Below are positions 5,880-12,917 of a stretch of 12,917 bases of DNA, piece after piece. This stretch comes from an uncultured bacterium (lineage in GTDB: Bacteria; Patescibacteriota; Minisyncoccia; Phycocordibacterales; Phycocordibacteraceae), in NCBI GenBank assembly GCA_943914435.1, contig CALUBY010000014.1:1-12917 (forward strand), given 5' to 3'. The stretch's first letter is position 1; each line of letters begins with the position of its first letter. The position numbers were made by a program, and so were the translations under genes. The notes beneath the pieces were generated by a model, which was given only the letters and a program-made list of their open reading frames with translations, was not told where the DNA came from and ran no database searches.

Positions 5880-6540
5880 AGCGTAATTCCTTGTCTGGTA
5901 AGTTCAGACGTGCACGAATGGCGTAATGAGTGGAAAACTGTCTCGAGGACTTGCTCGGTGAAAATGCAATACCGGTGAAGATGCCGGTTACCTGTAGTTA
6001 GACGAAAAGACCCCAGGAGCTTTACTACAGCTTGGTATTGGGGTTGTGTGTTGTATGCGTAGCATAGGTGGGAGACTTTGAAGCACAGGTTTTGGCCTGT
6101 GTGGAGTCGCCAGTGAAATACCACTCTTACAATGTGCAACTTCTAACCCGCGTAAGAACTACGTGGGGACAGTGCCTGGCGGGTAGTTTTGGTGGGGCGC
6201 TATCCTCCTAAAAAGTAACGGAGGAGTCTATTAAGGTTGGCTAGGCGCGAATGGAAACCGTGCCGATAGTGTAATGGCACAAGCCAGCTTAACTGTAAGG
6301 GGTACATCCCGCACAGATGCGAAAGCAGAGCATAGTGAACCGATGGTCCGCCTTAGATGCGGCCAGAGATTAACGGATAAAAGTTACCCTGGGGATAACA
6401 GGCTAGTTCCGCCCAAGCGTCCATAGCGACGGCGGAGTTCGGCACCTCGATGTCGGCTCACCTTAGCGCGGGGCTGGAGAAGGTCCCAAGCGTATGGCTG
6501 TTCGCCATTTAAAAAGGTACGCGAGCTGGGTTCAAACCGT

Positions 6541-6862
6541 GTGGGAATGGAGACCTGGTCTCGATTTCCACACCGTTTGAATCCCTTCGAGATTTCTGTT
6601 GTCAGAATTCGAAAAAGTGCGAGTGCGAAGTTAGAATGAATGTCTTTCGTCTATTAAACAAAGAGAAGAACCAACCACGACACGGCGGCGTGTATCCGAA
6701 AGGGTATACGAGAAGCTGACTGGTATCGGTGGAACCCCACATCCGGACACGGATAGGGCGACACCGAGGGAAGGGGAAACCCGCCCGTAGAGACTGAACG
6801 TCAGACATCCGAAAGGATGGTATTACAGTCCGATCCTTCCAGTAATGGAAGCTAACAAAATG
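6541..6862 (+). ncRNA. Group I intron at 23S position 2593 (no ORF)
   Basis: The exons GGGTTCAAACCGT and CGTGAGACAGG join to match the bacterial strand around U2593/C2594 next to the peptidyl-transferase ring, the site known for I-CreI-type introns. The 5' exon ends in U and the insert in G. The core is clear. P3 is CTGAC (6716-6720) with GTCAG (6800-6804). P7 is GAGACTG (6790-6796, bulged A at 6791) with CAGTCC (6826-6831). P8 is CATCC-GAAA-GGATG (6806-6819). P9 is CTTCC/GGAAG (6836-6840 with 6847-6851). A P6-like GGG/CCC helix lies near 6770-6786. The 5' splice region is a 20-pair hairpin (6528-6548 with 6564-6585). No endonuclease frame is present; minus-strand frames here have no protein character. 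Confidence 0.92.
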
Positions 6863-7159
6863 CGTGAGACAGGTTGGTCTCCTATCTACTACAGGCGTTG
6901 ATTCTTGAGGAGACTTGCCCCTAGTACGAGAGGACCGGGGTGAACTGACCTCTGGTCTACGAGCTGTCACGCCAGTGGCATCGCTCGGTAGCTATGTCGG
7001 GATGTGATAACTGCTGAAAGCATATAAGCGGGAAGCACGCTCCAAGATTAGGAATCGTTATGAGGCTCCTGGAAGACTACCAGGTTGATAGGCTTTAGAT
7101 GGAAGCGCAGTAATGCGTTGAGTCGAGAAGTACTAATATGCCCAGACTTCTGTGCGGAA

Positions 7160-7258
7160 CTCTGTATGTCACTTTGAACGAAGTGATCTGCACTATTCAA
7201 CGTAGAAAACCCTATTTGCATATTCATCCGTCTGCGAAAACAGACGGGAACGCGCGCA
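7160..7258 (+). other. 23S-5S spacer with processing stem 3' strand
   Basis: The spacer holds a hairpin TCACTT/AAGTGA (7169-7174 with 7181-7186), the 3' half of the 23S processing stem (7211-7228, perfect complement of 3534-3551) and a 7-bp hairpin CCGTCTG/CAGACGG (7228-7234 with 7241-7247). No tRNA gene is present. Confidence 0.8.
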
Positions 7259-7371
7259 TGATGCTGGTGATTAATCGGAAGGGCCACACCCGTTCTCATT
7301 CCGAACACGGCAGTTAAGCCTTCTTGAGCCGATGGTACTCGTAAGGGGAGAGTAGGTTGTCGCCAGCATCA
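7259..7371 (+). rRNA. rrf: 5S ribosomal RNA
   Basis: The gene shows the 5S hallmarks CCACACCCGTTCTCATTCCG (loop B/C region), GAACACGG, CAGTTAAG and GATGGTACT. Helix I is GATGCTGG (7260-7267) with CCAGCATC (7363-7370). The complementarity continues a few bases outward (CAT with ATG), so the ends are approximate. At about 113 nt it is slightly short against the usual 115-120. It is co-transcribed with 23S. Confidence 0.95.
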
Positions 7372-7393
7372 TGTGCACGTTCCTTTTTACAAT

Positions 7394-7421
7394 GTAAAAG
7401 CCGCCTCCGGGCGGCTTTTAC
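7394..7421 (+). terminator. Rho-independent terminator of the rRNA unit
   Basis: GTAAAAGCCGCC (7394-7405) pairs perfectly with GGCGGCTTTTAC (7410-7421) around TCCG. The TTTT lies in the 3' arm as the U tract. The next gene's -10 box begins 10 nt later, so the genes are tightly packed. Confidence 0.88.
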
Positions 7422-7430
7422 TATTTCCTA

Positions 7431-7436
7431 TATACT
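7431..7436 (+). promoter_or_regulatory. Probable -10 box of the 7446-rodA operon
   Basis: TATACT (within TATATACT) lies 9 nt before the ATG at 7446. The -35 position would fall in the terminator arm and has no match, so this is a -10-only call. If used, transcription starts about 3 nt before the ATG, giving a leaderless mRNA. Confidence 0.4.
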
Positions 7437-7445
7437 GGAAAGCAT

Positions 7446-8204
7446 ATGGCACTGAACTGGTCACGTAAACGGCAGGTACTTATACTGGGTGGCGCAGGAC
7501 TCTTCGCGCTCGTCCTTATAGGTATACTTACTTTTTTTCTTCTTTATAAGGAACCAACCTGTACCGATGGAAAACAGAATGGCGACGAGACGGGAGTAGA
7601 TTGCGGAGGTTCATGTGCCTATGTATGCACCGTAACGGTTGAGGCGCCGAGAGTTATATTTGCGCGCACGGTAGTGACAGGAGGACGCACCGACGCGATT
7701 GCGTACATTGAAAATCGTAACCAAAGGGAAGAGACGAAAGCCGCACCGTATGTCATTGAGCTATTCGATGAGTCAGGAACACTCATTAGTTCGAGAGAAG
7801 GAGTAATTGATCTTCCTCCTCGTTCTATCGTACCGTTGTATGTTCCTTCACTCGCGTCGGGTATTGCGTTTACCCCACGCGCCTTCGTCTCCTTCGATGA
7901 AAGCATGAAGTGGCGCATGCAAACTGAAGCAATCTCAGAGCCCACCGTCTCAAATGTAGCGCTCCTTACCGGAACTTCTCCAAGAGTAACAGCAACCATT
8001 ACGAACACGTCAGCGACATCAATGGGGGAGCGGGAAGTGGTCGCGACGGTCTTTGATGCGGAGGGACTCGCGCTCGCAGCCTCGAGAACTGTCATTGAAG
8101 CACTTGCGCCCCGCGCGTCGAAAAATGCTGTGTTTACGTGGTTTGAGCCGTTCCCGGGGGAAGCAATGCGTGTTGAAGTGCGCGTTGCTCCGGTGCTTCG
8201 CTAA
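7446..8204 (+). CDS. Membrane-anchored extracytoplasmic protein with a Cys-rich motif
   Basis: The product has 252 residues. Residues 1-10 are basic, and 11-34 form one membrane helix (VLILGGAGLFALVLIGILTFFLLY), so the rest should lie outside the membrane. Residues 39-61 hold a compact motif with Cys at 39, 53, 57 and 61 (CTDGKQNGDETGVDCGGSC), a pattern seen in many secreted bacterial proteins and possibly calcium-binding or disulfide-stapled. The remainder is beta-rich, with two stretches resembling FxLYD/immunoglobulin-like sandwiches (IAYIENRN near 85; VTATITNTS near 180). No catalytic motif is seen. The gene is 5 nt upstream of rodA, so the two are probably one operon and the protein may assist cell-wall synthesis. 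The family is not recognised with certainty. Confidence 0.8.
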   Translation: MALNWSRKRQVLILGGAGLFALVLIGILTFFLLYKEPTCTDGKQNGDETGVDCGGSCAYVCTVTVEAPRVIFARTVVTGGRTDAIAYIENRNQREETKAAPYVIELFDESGTLISSREGVIDLPPRSIVPLYVPSLASGIAFTPRAFVSFDESMKWRMQTEAISEPTVSNVALLTGTSPRVTATITNTSATSMGEREVVATVFDAEGLALAASRTVIEALAPRASKNAVFTWFEPFPGEAMRVEVRVAPVLR

Positions 8205-8209
8205 ATACT

Positions 8210-9349
8210 ATGAATGAGCGTATTGGTAAAAGCTCAATAGGTGTCTGGCTTAGTGAGTGGCCCCTCCTTGTTATTCCGGTTGCTCTTACCCTTATAGGTA
8301 TTGTCACCATGCATACCTTTGGCGAGGGGGCTTCACTTGCTCCTCGTCAGCTCGTGTGGCTCACGGTCGGTATTGTGGTGTTTATGACCTGTGCCACGAT
8401 TGATATGCGATTCATTCGCCGGACACCCGTTATTCTTGTTGGGTACGCAATATCAATTGCGCTCTTGGTATTGCTCTTATTTACGACTCACGCGGTGCAG
8501 GGTGCAAAGTCCTGGTTCGATTTGGGTATATTCTCTCTTCAGCCAACGGACCCAATTAAGATTGTGTTCATCGCACTCATGGCTAAGTACTTCTCACGTC
8601 GTCACGTCGAGATAGGTGATTTTCGACATATCATTATCTCAGGAGGGTATGCTGCAGGCCTGGTGCTTCTTATTCTTGTCGAGCCTGATCTTGGTACGGC
8701 TGCCATATTTAGTATTGTCTGGTTCGGCATGATTCTTGTGTCGGGTATATCCAAAAAGCATCTCGCTATCATTGTGACCATTGCAGTCGTGGCAGCAGCG
8801 GGCTTGTGGCTGTTTGCACTACGTGACTACCAGCGTGACCGCATCGTTTCGTTCCTTAATCCAGCAGCCGACATTCATGGTGCAGGGTATAACGCATACC
8901 AGGCTACGGTTGCGGTAGGTTCAGGTGAAATGCTTGGAAAGGGTATTGGATATGGCACGCAATCAAAGCTCCAATTTCTTCCAGAGTATGAGACTGACTT
9001 TATCTTTGCCTCCTTCTCAGAAGAGTGGGGATTTGTCGGAGTGATTCTTGTGCTTATTTTGTATGGGATACTTCTTGCCCGGCTTCTTTCTATTGCACGA
9101 CGATCGGCAACTAATTTTGATGCACTTTTCACCATCGGTGTCGTGCTCTTGTTTACCTCGCACATATTCATACACGCGGGCATTAACCTCGGAATCTTAC
9201 CGGTGACTGGTACCACTATTCCGTTTATGAGTTACGGAGGCTCGCACCTCATTGTGGAGTTCGCTGCGCTTGGCATCATTGCGTCCCTTGCGCGAAATGG
9301 ACGAACCGTTCCGCGTCAATACGCAGAAAACGAGTATCTAGGCGGTTAA
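8210..9349 (+). CDS. rodA: Peptidoglycan glycosyltransferase RodA (SEDS family)
   Basis: The product is 379 residues with about ten membrane helices. SEDS proteins polymerise lipid II glycan strands together with a class B penicillin-binding protein; RodA does so during elongation. Key parts are GAKSWFDLGIFSLQPTDPIKI (residues 98-118, Lys117), VEPDLGTA (157-164, Asp160), LPEYETDFIF (257-266, with the catalytic-type Asp263) and the signature MSYGGS (340-345). These three charged residues match E. coli RodA Lys117, Asp159 and Asp262. QPTD replaces the more usual QPSE. I choose RodA over FtsW from the GAxxW-D-LG context and length, with moderate certainty. The ATG at 8210 is 5 nt after the previous stop with no Shine-Dalgarno. 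Its stop overlaps the convergent neighbour's. Confidence 0.9.
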   Translation: MNERIGKSSIGVWLSEWPLLVIPVALTLIGIVTMHTFGEGASLAPRQLVWLTVGIVVFMTCATIDMRFIRRTPVILVGYAISIALLVLLLFTTHAVQGAKSWFDLGIFSLQPTDPIKIVFIALMAKYFSRRHVEIGDFRHIIISGGYAAGLVLLILVEPDLGTAAIFSIVWFGMILVSGISKKHLAIIVTIAVVAAAGLWLFALRDYQRDRIVSFLNPAADIHGAGYNAYQATVAVGSGEMLGKGIGYGTQSKLQFLPEYETDFIFASFSEEWGFVGVILVLILYGILLARLLSIARRSATNFDALFTIGVVLLFTSHIFIHAGINLGILPVTGTTIPFMSYGGSHLIVEFAALGIIASLARNGRTVPRQYAENEYLGG

Positions 9350-10509
9350 TTCTGGTAGAGCGCAAGTGTGGCTTCGGTCATTGTGTTGAGCGAGAACACC
9401 GTGCGCACGTGCTCATGGAGCGCCTGTCCCATTTTCTTGCGAAGGAGGGAATCGGTAACCAGTGAACGAATACGTTCTGCGAGCTCTACGGACTCATTTT
9501 TTTCTACCAAGAGCCCCGTCTCTCCGTCGGTAAGTATCTCAGGGATACCGCCGACACGCGTTCCTACTGACGCCAAGGAAGCGTTTCCTGCTTCAAGAAG
9601 TGCGTAGCCGAGTGCTTCAGTGCGAGAGGGAAGCACGAACACATCAAGTGCTGAAAGGTGTCTCGCTGCGTCAGGAACAAATCCCGAAAGCACGACACGA
9701 TCTGCAAGATCATATATTTGTACGAGCTTTTGAAGGCGAGCCCAGTGACTTCCTTCTCCCATAATCACAAGAACCGTTGAGGGTGCTTCATGCGCGTATG
9801 CGGCGAACGCTTCAATGAGCGTGTCGAGGCCTTTTGTGGGATGAAGCTCTGCAATGCTTCCTATCCATACACTTGCTGCAAAGGTGCGTGCCATATCCGG
9901 GGCGATACGCTGTCTTGCTTCGTCTCGGGGAAGGAGCGTGAGTGGCGCAATACCGTTACGGATAATGACAAACCGGCGCGAAACAAAAGGCATCCATCCG
10001 GCATCCTGACGTATGGCTCCAGAGACACATATCGTTTGATGAGAAAGAAGAACGGTAGCGAAGTGCAGAAGAGCGATACCAGCTTTTTGTGGCCACGGCC
10101 TCGACTCATTAAATGCCCATCCGTGAGCGGTAAAAATGATGTGGGGGACTCCCTCAAGACGGCCGGCAAGACTTGCGAGAAGTCCTGCCTTTGAACTGTT
10201 CGCATGTATCACATCAGGGCGGTACACACGGACGATGGTACGTAGTGATCGAAACGCCTTCCACTCAGCCACCAGAGAAATATCTCGTTTCAGAGAGGGG
10301 ATGGTCTTTGTGGCTATCCCCGCTGATTCGAGACGCTCGAGTAATAGGCCCTCGGTTCCCGACACGACAAGCACCTCGTGGCCCGCCTCTTTACTCGCGA
10401 GTGCGAGGTCAAAAACGTAGCGTTGTGCGCCACCCCAGTTCGCCTTGGTTATGGCGTAGAGTAAGCGTTTTGGGGTGGATGAGGAAGTTACTTCTGTGCT
10501 CGAGCTCAT
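9346..10509 (-). CDS. GT4-family glycosyltransferase
   Basis: The product is 387 residues with two Rossmann domains (GT-B fold). The N-terminal acceptor domain starts RLLYAITKANWGGAQRYVFDLA (residues 15-36) and has IHANSSKAGLLASL (101-114) and FTAHGWAFNE (126-135). The C-terminal donor domain has IGSIAELHPTKGLDTLIEAF (216-235), VIMGEG (248-253) and LPSRTEALGYALLEAG (293-308) with the EX7E pair Glu298 and Glu306, then GGIPEILTDGETGLLV. It transfers a sugar from a nucleotide donor, probably on the cytoplasmic face, to a lipid-linked glycan. The donor cannot be told from sequence. It is divergent from the sugar-phosphate transferase, with 22 nt between start codons, and convergent with rodA (shared TTAA stop region). 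No Shine-Dalgarno precedes the start. Confidence 0.9.
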   Translation of the reverse strand: MSSSTEVTSSSTPKRLLYAITKANWGGAQRYVFDLALASKEAGHEVLVVSGTEGLLLERLESAGIATKTIPSLKRDISLVAEWKAFRSLRTIVRVYRPDVIHANSSKAGLLASLAGRLEGVPHIIFTAHGWAFNESRPWPQKAGIALLHFATVLLSHQTICVSGAIRQDAGWMPFVSRRFVIIRNGIAPLTLLPRDEARQRIAPDMARTFAASVWIGSIAELHPTKGLDTLIEAFAAYAHEAPSTVLVIMGEGSHWARLQKLVQIYDLADRVVLSGFVPDAARHLSALDVFVLPSRTEALGYALLEAGNASLASVGTRVGGIPEILTDGETGLLVEKNESVELAERIRSLVTDSLLRKKMGQALHEHVRTVFSLNTMTEATLALYQN

Positions 10510-10513
10510 GTTC

Positions 10514-10522
10514 TATAGTATA
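10514..10522. promoter_or_regulatory. Overlapping divergent -10 boxes
   Basis: On the plus strand TATAGT (10514-10519) lies 12 nt before the ATG at 10532. On the minus strand TATACT (10522-10517) lies 7 nt before the ATG at 10509. Neither has a good -35 at 17 nt. Both would yield nearly leaderless mRNAs, and the boxes share bases, so the two genes may compete for polymerase. Confidence 0.4.
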
Positions 10523-10531
10523 ACTGCAAGC

Positions 10532-11893
10532 ATGATATATGGTGGCAAGCGAGCTCCGGCCCTTCTTTTTGTAGGCGACCTCATCGTCTTTGCTCTTTCT
10601 CTGTGGCTTACGCTCTTTATTCGTACAGGGGCAGTTCCGACTACTGATCTTTTGCAAGACCACATCGGTCCGTTCTCCATACTGTTTGTCGTGTGGGTAC
10701 TCGTTTTTTACATGTCAGGTCTCTATGGAAAGGGAACAATTCTTTTGAAGAGTCATCTGCCACAAGCTCTTCTACGTATTCAGGTTGCAAACATTGTGCT
10801 TGCCGCGCTTTTCTTCTTTCTCATTCCGGGAGTGGGCATTGCACCAAAGACGAACCTCGCCATTTATTTGGCCGTATCGCTTCTTTTGATTTTCCTTTGG
10901 CGGCTTGCTATCTACCCACGCTTTTCCGTGCGTCGTACTCGTTCCCGCGCGGTGCTTATAGCAGAAGGGGATGACGCTACTCAGCTTGTTGAGGAAGTGA
11001 ATGGCAATCCGCGGTATCCAATAGAGTTTATTGACGTTCGTTCACCCGCAGCATTTCTTGCACTTGATGAAAATGAGCGCAGGGCCCTCATCCCTGATTC
11101 GATTGATGTCGTCGTTGCAGATATTGCTGCCTGTAACGCACACGGCCTTTTGCCCGTTCTGTATGACTTGCCGCGCGGTATAGGAAACTATCACATTGTC
11201 GATTTTACAGACCTATATGAAGAGGTGTTTGATCGGGTGCCTCTGACTCTCATTGATCAGGGTTGGTTTCTTGAGTACGTCGCAGAAGATGACCCGCTTT
11301 GGTATGCGCTTCCAAAACGCATTATCGATTTAGTAGGGGGAGTGGCCATGGGAATAGTGACGTTTATCGCACTTCCTTTTGTATGGTTTGCCCTTGCCCT
11401 TGAGGGCCCGGGACCTCTGCTTATTCAACAGGAACGACTCGGAGAGCGGGGTACGGTTATGCGGGTATACAAGTTTCGAAGCATGAGTCGCGTTGATAGG
11501 GGTGCTTGGAAAGGAGAGACGGAAAATAAAGTGACTCGTGTGGGAAGTATTCTTCGTCAAATATCACTCGATGAATTCCCTCAATTCTGGAACATCATCA
11601 AGGGCGACATTTCTTTGATTGGTCCCCGTAACGATATTAAAGAGCTCGGGAAGCGGCTTGAAGAAGCGCTCCCGCATTACGCGATGCGTTATACCGTGAA
11701 GCCGGGTATTACGGGCTGGGCACAGATTAATCAGCAGTACGAGCAGGGCAACCTTTCTCCGCAGTCCGTTGAAGAGACAAAAGTGCGACTTGCGTACGAC
11801 TTCTATTATCTAAAACATCGTTCTCTGGGTCTTGATCTTGTGATTGCGCTAAAGACCATCAAGCGCATGCTTTTCCGGTTGTCGTCGTGGTAA
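10532..11893 (+). CDS. Polyprenyl-phosphate sugar-1-phosphate transferase (WcaJ/WbaP-like)
   Basis: The product is 453 residues from ATG 10532. It starts surface glycan synthesis by moving a hexose-1-phosphate from a nucleotide sugar to undecaprenyl phosphate in the membrane. Four N-terminal helices (about residues 8-32, 48-64, 82-100, 108-125) are followed by a Rossmann-like cytoplasmic domain (SRAVLIAEGDD onward). The catalytic Bac_transf domain begins near 261 (PKRIIDLVGG) and contains VYKFRSM (312-318), the Asp347-Glu348 pair in SLDEFPQFWNIIKGDISLIG and KPGITGWAQI (390-399). Earlier in-frame ATGs at 10475 and 10508 overlap or abut the divergent gene. The 10532 start is preferred because a -10 box lies 12 nt upstream and the reading then begins at the conserved helix. 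Substrate unknown. Confidence 0.92.
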   Translation: MIYGGKRAPALLFVGDLIVFALSLWLTLFIRTGAVPTTDLLQDHIGPFSILFVVWVLVFYMSGLYGKGTILLKSHLPQALLRIQVANIVLAALFFFLIPGVGIAPKTNLAIYLAVSLLLIFLWRLAIYPRFSVRRTRSRAVLIAEGDDATQLVEEVNGNPRYPIEFIDVRSPAAFLALDENERRALIPDSIDVVVADIAACNAHGLLPVLYDLPRGIGNYHIVDFTDLYEEVFDRVPLTLIDQGWFLEYVAEDDPLWYALPKRIIDLVGGVAMGIVTFIALPFVWFALALEGPGPLLIQQERLGERGTVMRVYKFRSMSRVDRGAWKGETENKVTRVGSILRQISLDEFPQFWNIIKGDISLIGPRNDIKELGKRLEEALPHYAMRYTVKPGITGWAQINQQYEQGNLSPQSVEETKVRLAYDFYYLKHRSLGLDLVIALKTIKRMLFRLSSW

Positions 11894-12112
11894 GTTCGCA
11901 GAGCCGAACTTCCTCCCATTGCTCGTTCGGACAACGCAATGAATACATTGCTTGTCGCTCACTCGCTCGGTAGTATCCCTAGAGTACCGGGACTGCTCCC
12001 TTCATTCGCTCGGACAAATGAATGAAGACATTCTTTGTCGCTCGCTCATTCGGTAGTAAGTTCGCAGAGCTGAACTTCTCTCTTTATTCATTCAGTAGTA
12101 CCCTTTAGACAC
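11894..12112 (+). repeat. Intergenic block of degenerate hairpin repeats
   Basis: These 219 nt hold no gene. Two hairpin types each occur twice. Type A is AAGTTCG-CAGAGC-CGAACTT (11892-11911, overlapping the stop) and its copy at 12058-12077 with one C-to-T change that keeps a G-U pair. Type B is 11930-11941 with 11946-11956, and 12013-12024 with 12029-12039, each with one bulge and with compensatory changes between copies. Each type B copy is followed by a CGCTC-rich stretch ending CGGTAGTA. A third, shorter remnant ends CAGTAGTA near 12101. No T tract or clear promoter was found. Confidence 0.7.
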
Positions 12113-12917
12113 ATGAACAAGCAGACTGTACTTATTACGGGCGCCGCAGGATATGTCGGTACTATGCTCGTGCGCCGCTTTGCCGCCCGAGAAGATGTTG
12201 CGTGTGTTATTGGTCTTGATAAAGAGCCAGTACCTGATCTCATACAGGATGAGCCAAAGCTCACGTATCTGCACCTAAACCTTGCTGATGAGGGGTGGGA
12301 GGAAAAAGTGGCTAGACTTAAGCCAACGATAATTGTGCACACCGCCTGGCAGATTCGTGAGATCTATGGAGACCGTCCGCTCACGTGGAAGTGGAACGTG
12401 GAAGGATCTGAACGCGTATTCCGTTTTGCCTACGAGACACCAGGTATTACCCGTCTCGTACACTTCTCGACCGTTGCGTCGTATGGAGCATTCCCCACAA
12501 ACACCATTGAGCATCGGTTTACCGAAGATGAGCCATTTCGTGAGACCGACTACCTATATGCAGAAGAAAAGCGTATTGCAGAAGAGAGGCTCGAGGCTTG
12601 CTTCAGGGAGGCAAAGAATGCGGTCCCGACCGCGGTGGTTCGTCCCGCAGCTATCACCGGCCCTCGTGGTCGTTTCATGCGCATACGCTTCGGGCTACAG
12701 TCTGCGCTCGCGGGTCAGCTAAAGGAAAGTGCTGCGTATCGCTTGGTGTCGATGCTTACCAGATTCGTACCGGTCACGCCAAAATGGGTACGTCAGTTCA
12801 TTCACGAGGACGACGTGGTTAATCTCGTTGAGCTCTTGGCGTTTAGTTCTCCAAAGGGAACGTACGAGGTCTTTAATATTTGTCCTCCTGGGGACGTTGT
12901 TCTTGGAAAGGACATGG
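12113..12917 (+). CDS. NAD-dependent epimerase/dehydratase, extended SDR (partial, 3' end cut)
   Basis: The frame is open from ATG 12113 to the window end (268 codons). Residues 6-22 contain the nucleotide-binding glycine motif TGAAGYVG after a VLI strand, with Asp37 (GLDK) at the end of the second strand. The catalytic set is visible: Ser in HFSTVASYG (near 121-125) and Tyr-x-x-x-Lys in YLYAEEKR (near 155-159). VVRPAAITGPRG and FIHEDDVV are typical of the family. Such enzymes make or modify nucleotide sugars by 4-epimerisation, dehydration or reduction; which one cannot be told here. It follows the sugar-phosphate transferase in the same direction and probably supplies or edits a sugar for the same glycan. 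No Shine-Dalgarno precedes it. Confidence 0.88.
   Translation, partial: MNKQTVLITGAAGYVGTMLVRRFAAREDVACVIGLDKEPVPDLIQDEPKLTYLHLNLADEGWEEKVARLKPTIIVHTAWQIREIYGDRPLTWKWNVEGSERVFRFAYETPGITRLVHFSTVASYGAFPTNTIEHRFTEDEPFRETDYLYAEEKRIAEERLEACFREAKNAVPTAVVRPAAITGPRGRFMRIRFGLQSALAGQLKESAAYRLVSMLTRFVPVTPKWVRQFIHEDDVVNLVELLAFSSPKGTYEVFNICPPGDVVLGKDM

Noticed and set aside
6602..6970. 122-residue minus-strand frame over the second intron, a possible homing endonuclease
   Set aside because: It runs across the intron end into the 23S exon, has no LAGLIDADG or HNH motif and is antisense to conserved rRNA.
7160..7258. tRNA in the 23S-5S spacer
   Set aside because: No cloverleaf or T-loop pattern; the spacer is explained by the processing stem and two small hairpins.

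Overview
The window looks like part of a chromosome of a Candidate Phyla Radiation (Patescibacteria, probably Parcubacteria-like) bacterium. This placement is an inference. It rests on a 23S rRNA gene carrying two group I introns in its functional core, start codons that nearly all lack a Shine-Dalgarno sequence, short genes, and a 23S-5S unit with no 16S gene or tRNA beside it. All complete genes end in TAA or TAG, and the standard genetic code works throughout.

Layout. Positions 1-112 hold the C-terminus of a small membrane protein. Positions 113-1461 hold the L10-L12 unit: an L10-type leader RNA, rplJ, rplL and a perfect 17-bp terminator hairpin. Next come a single-gene HTH/degenerate-nucleotidyltransferase-like protein (1516-2094) and a TM_helix (CmpX-like) membrane protein (2230-2907). 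Positions 2908-3379 have no gene but hold large inverted repeats and a bidirectional terminator. A near-consensus promoter (3380-3408), an intrinsic terminator inside the leader (3487-3506) and an 18-bp processing stem precede the 23S gene (about 3646-7159). A 5S gene (about 7259-7371) and a terminator follow. After that come a membrane-anchored protein of unknown function and rodA (7446-9349), probably co-transcribed. A GT4 glycosyltransferase runs on the minus strand (9346-10509), convergent with rodA. Divergent from it are a polyprenyl-phosphate sugar-phosphate transferase (10532-11893) and, after a 219-nt block of hairpin repeats, an extended SDR epimerase/dehydratase cut by the window edge.

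How the parts fit together. The left half is translation machinery: the ribosomal stalk proteins L10 and L7/L12, then the large-subunit rRNAs. The right half is envelope biogenesis: RodA polymerises peptidoglycan, while the sugar transferase, glycosyltransferase and epimerase fit surface glycan synthesis on a lipid carrier.

The most notable points are two ORF-less group I introns at E. coli positions 1931 and 2593 of the 23S gene, each with a P7 helix containing the conserved bulged A. Others are the promoter-terminator pair in front of the 23S gene, a 212-nt element closed by an 18-bp helix just upstream of that promoter, and post-stop-codon inverted-repeat elements that share the 9-mer CTTCGCTCG.
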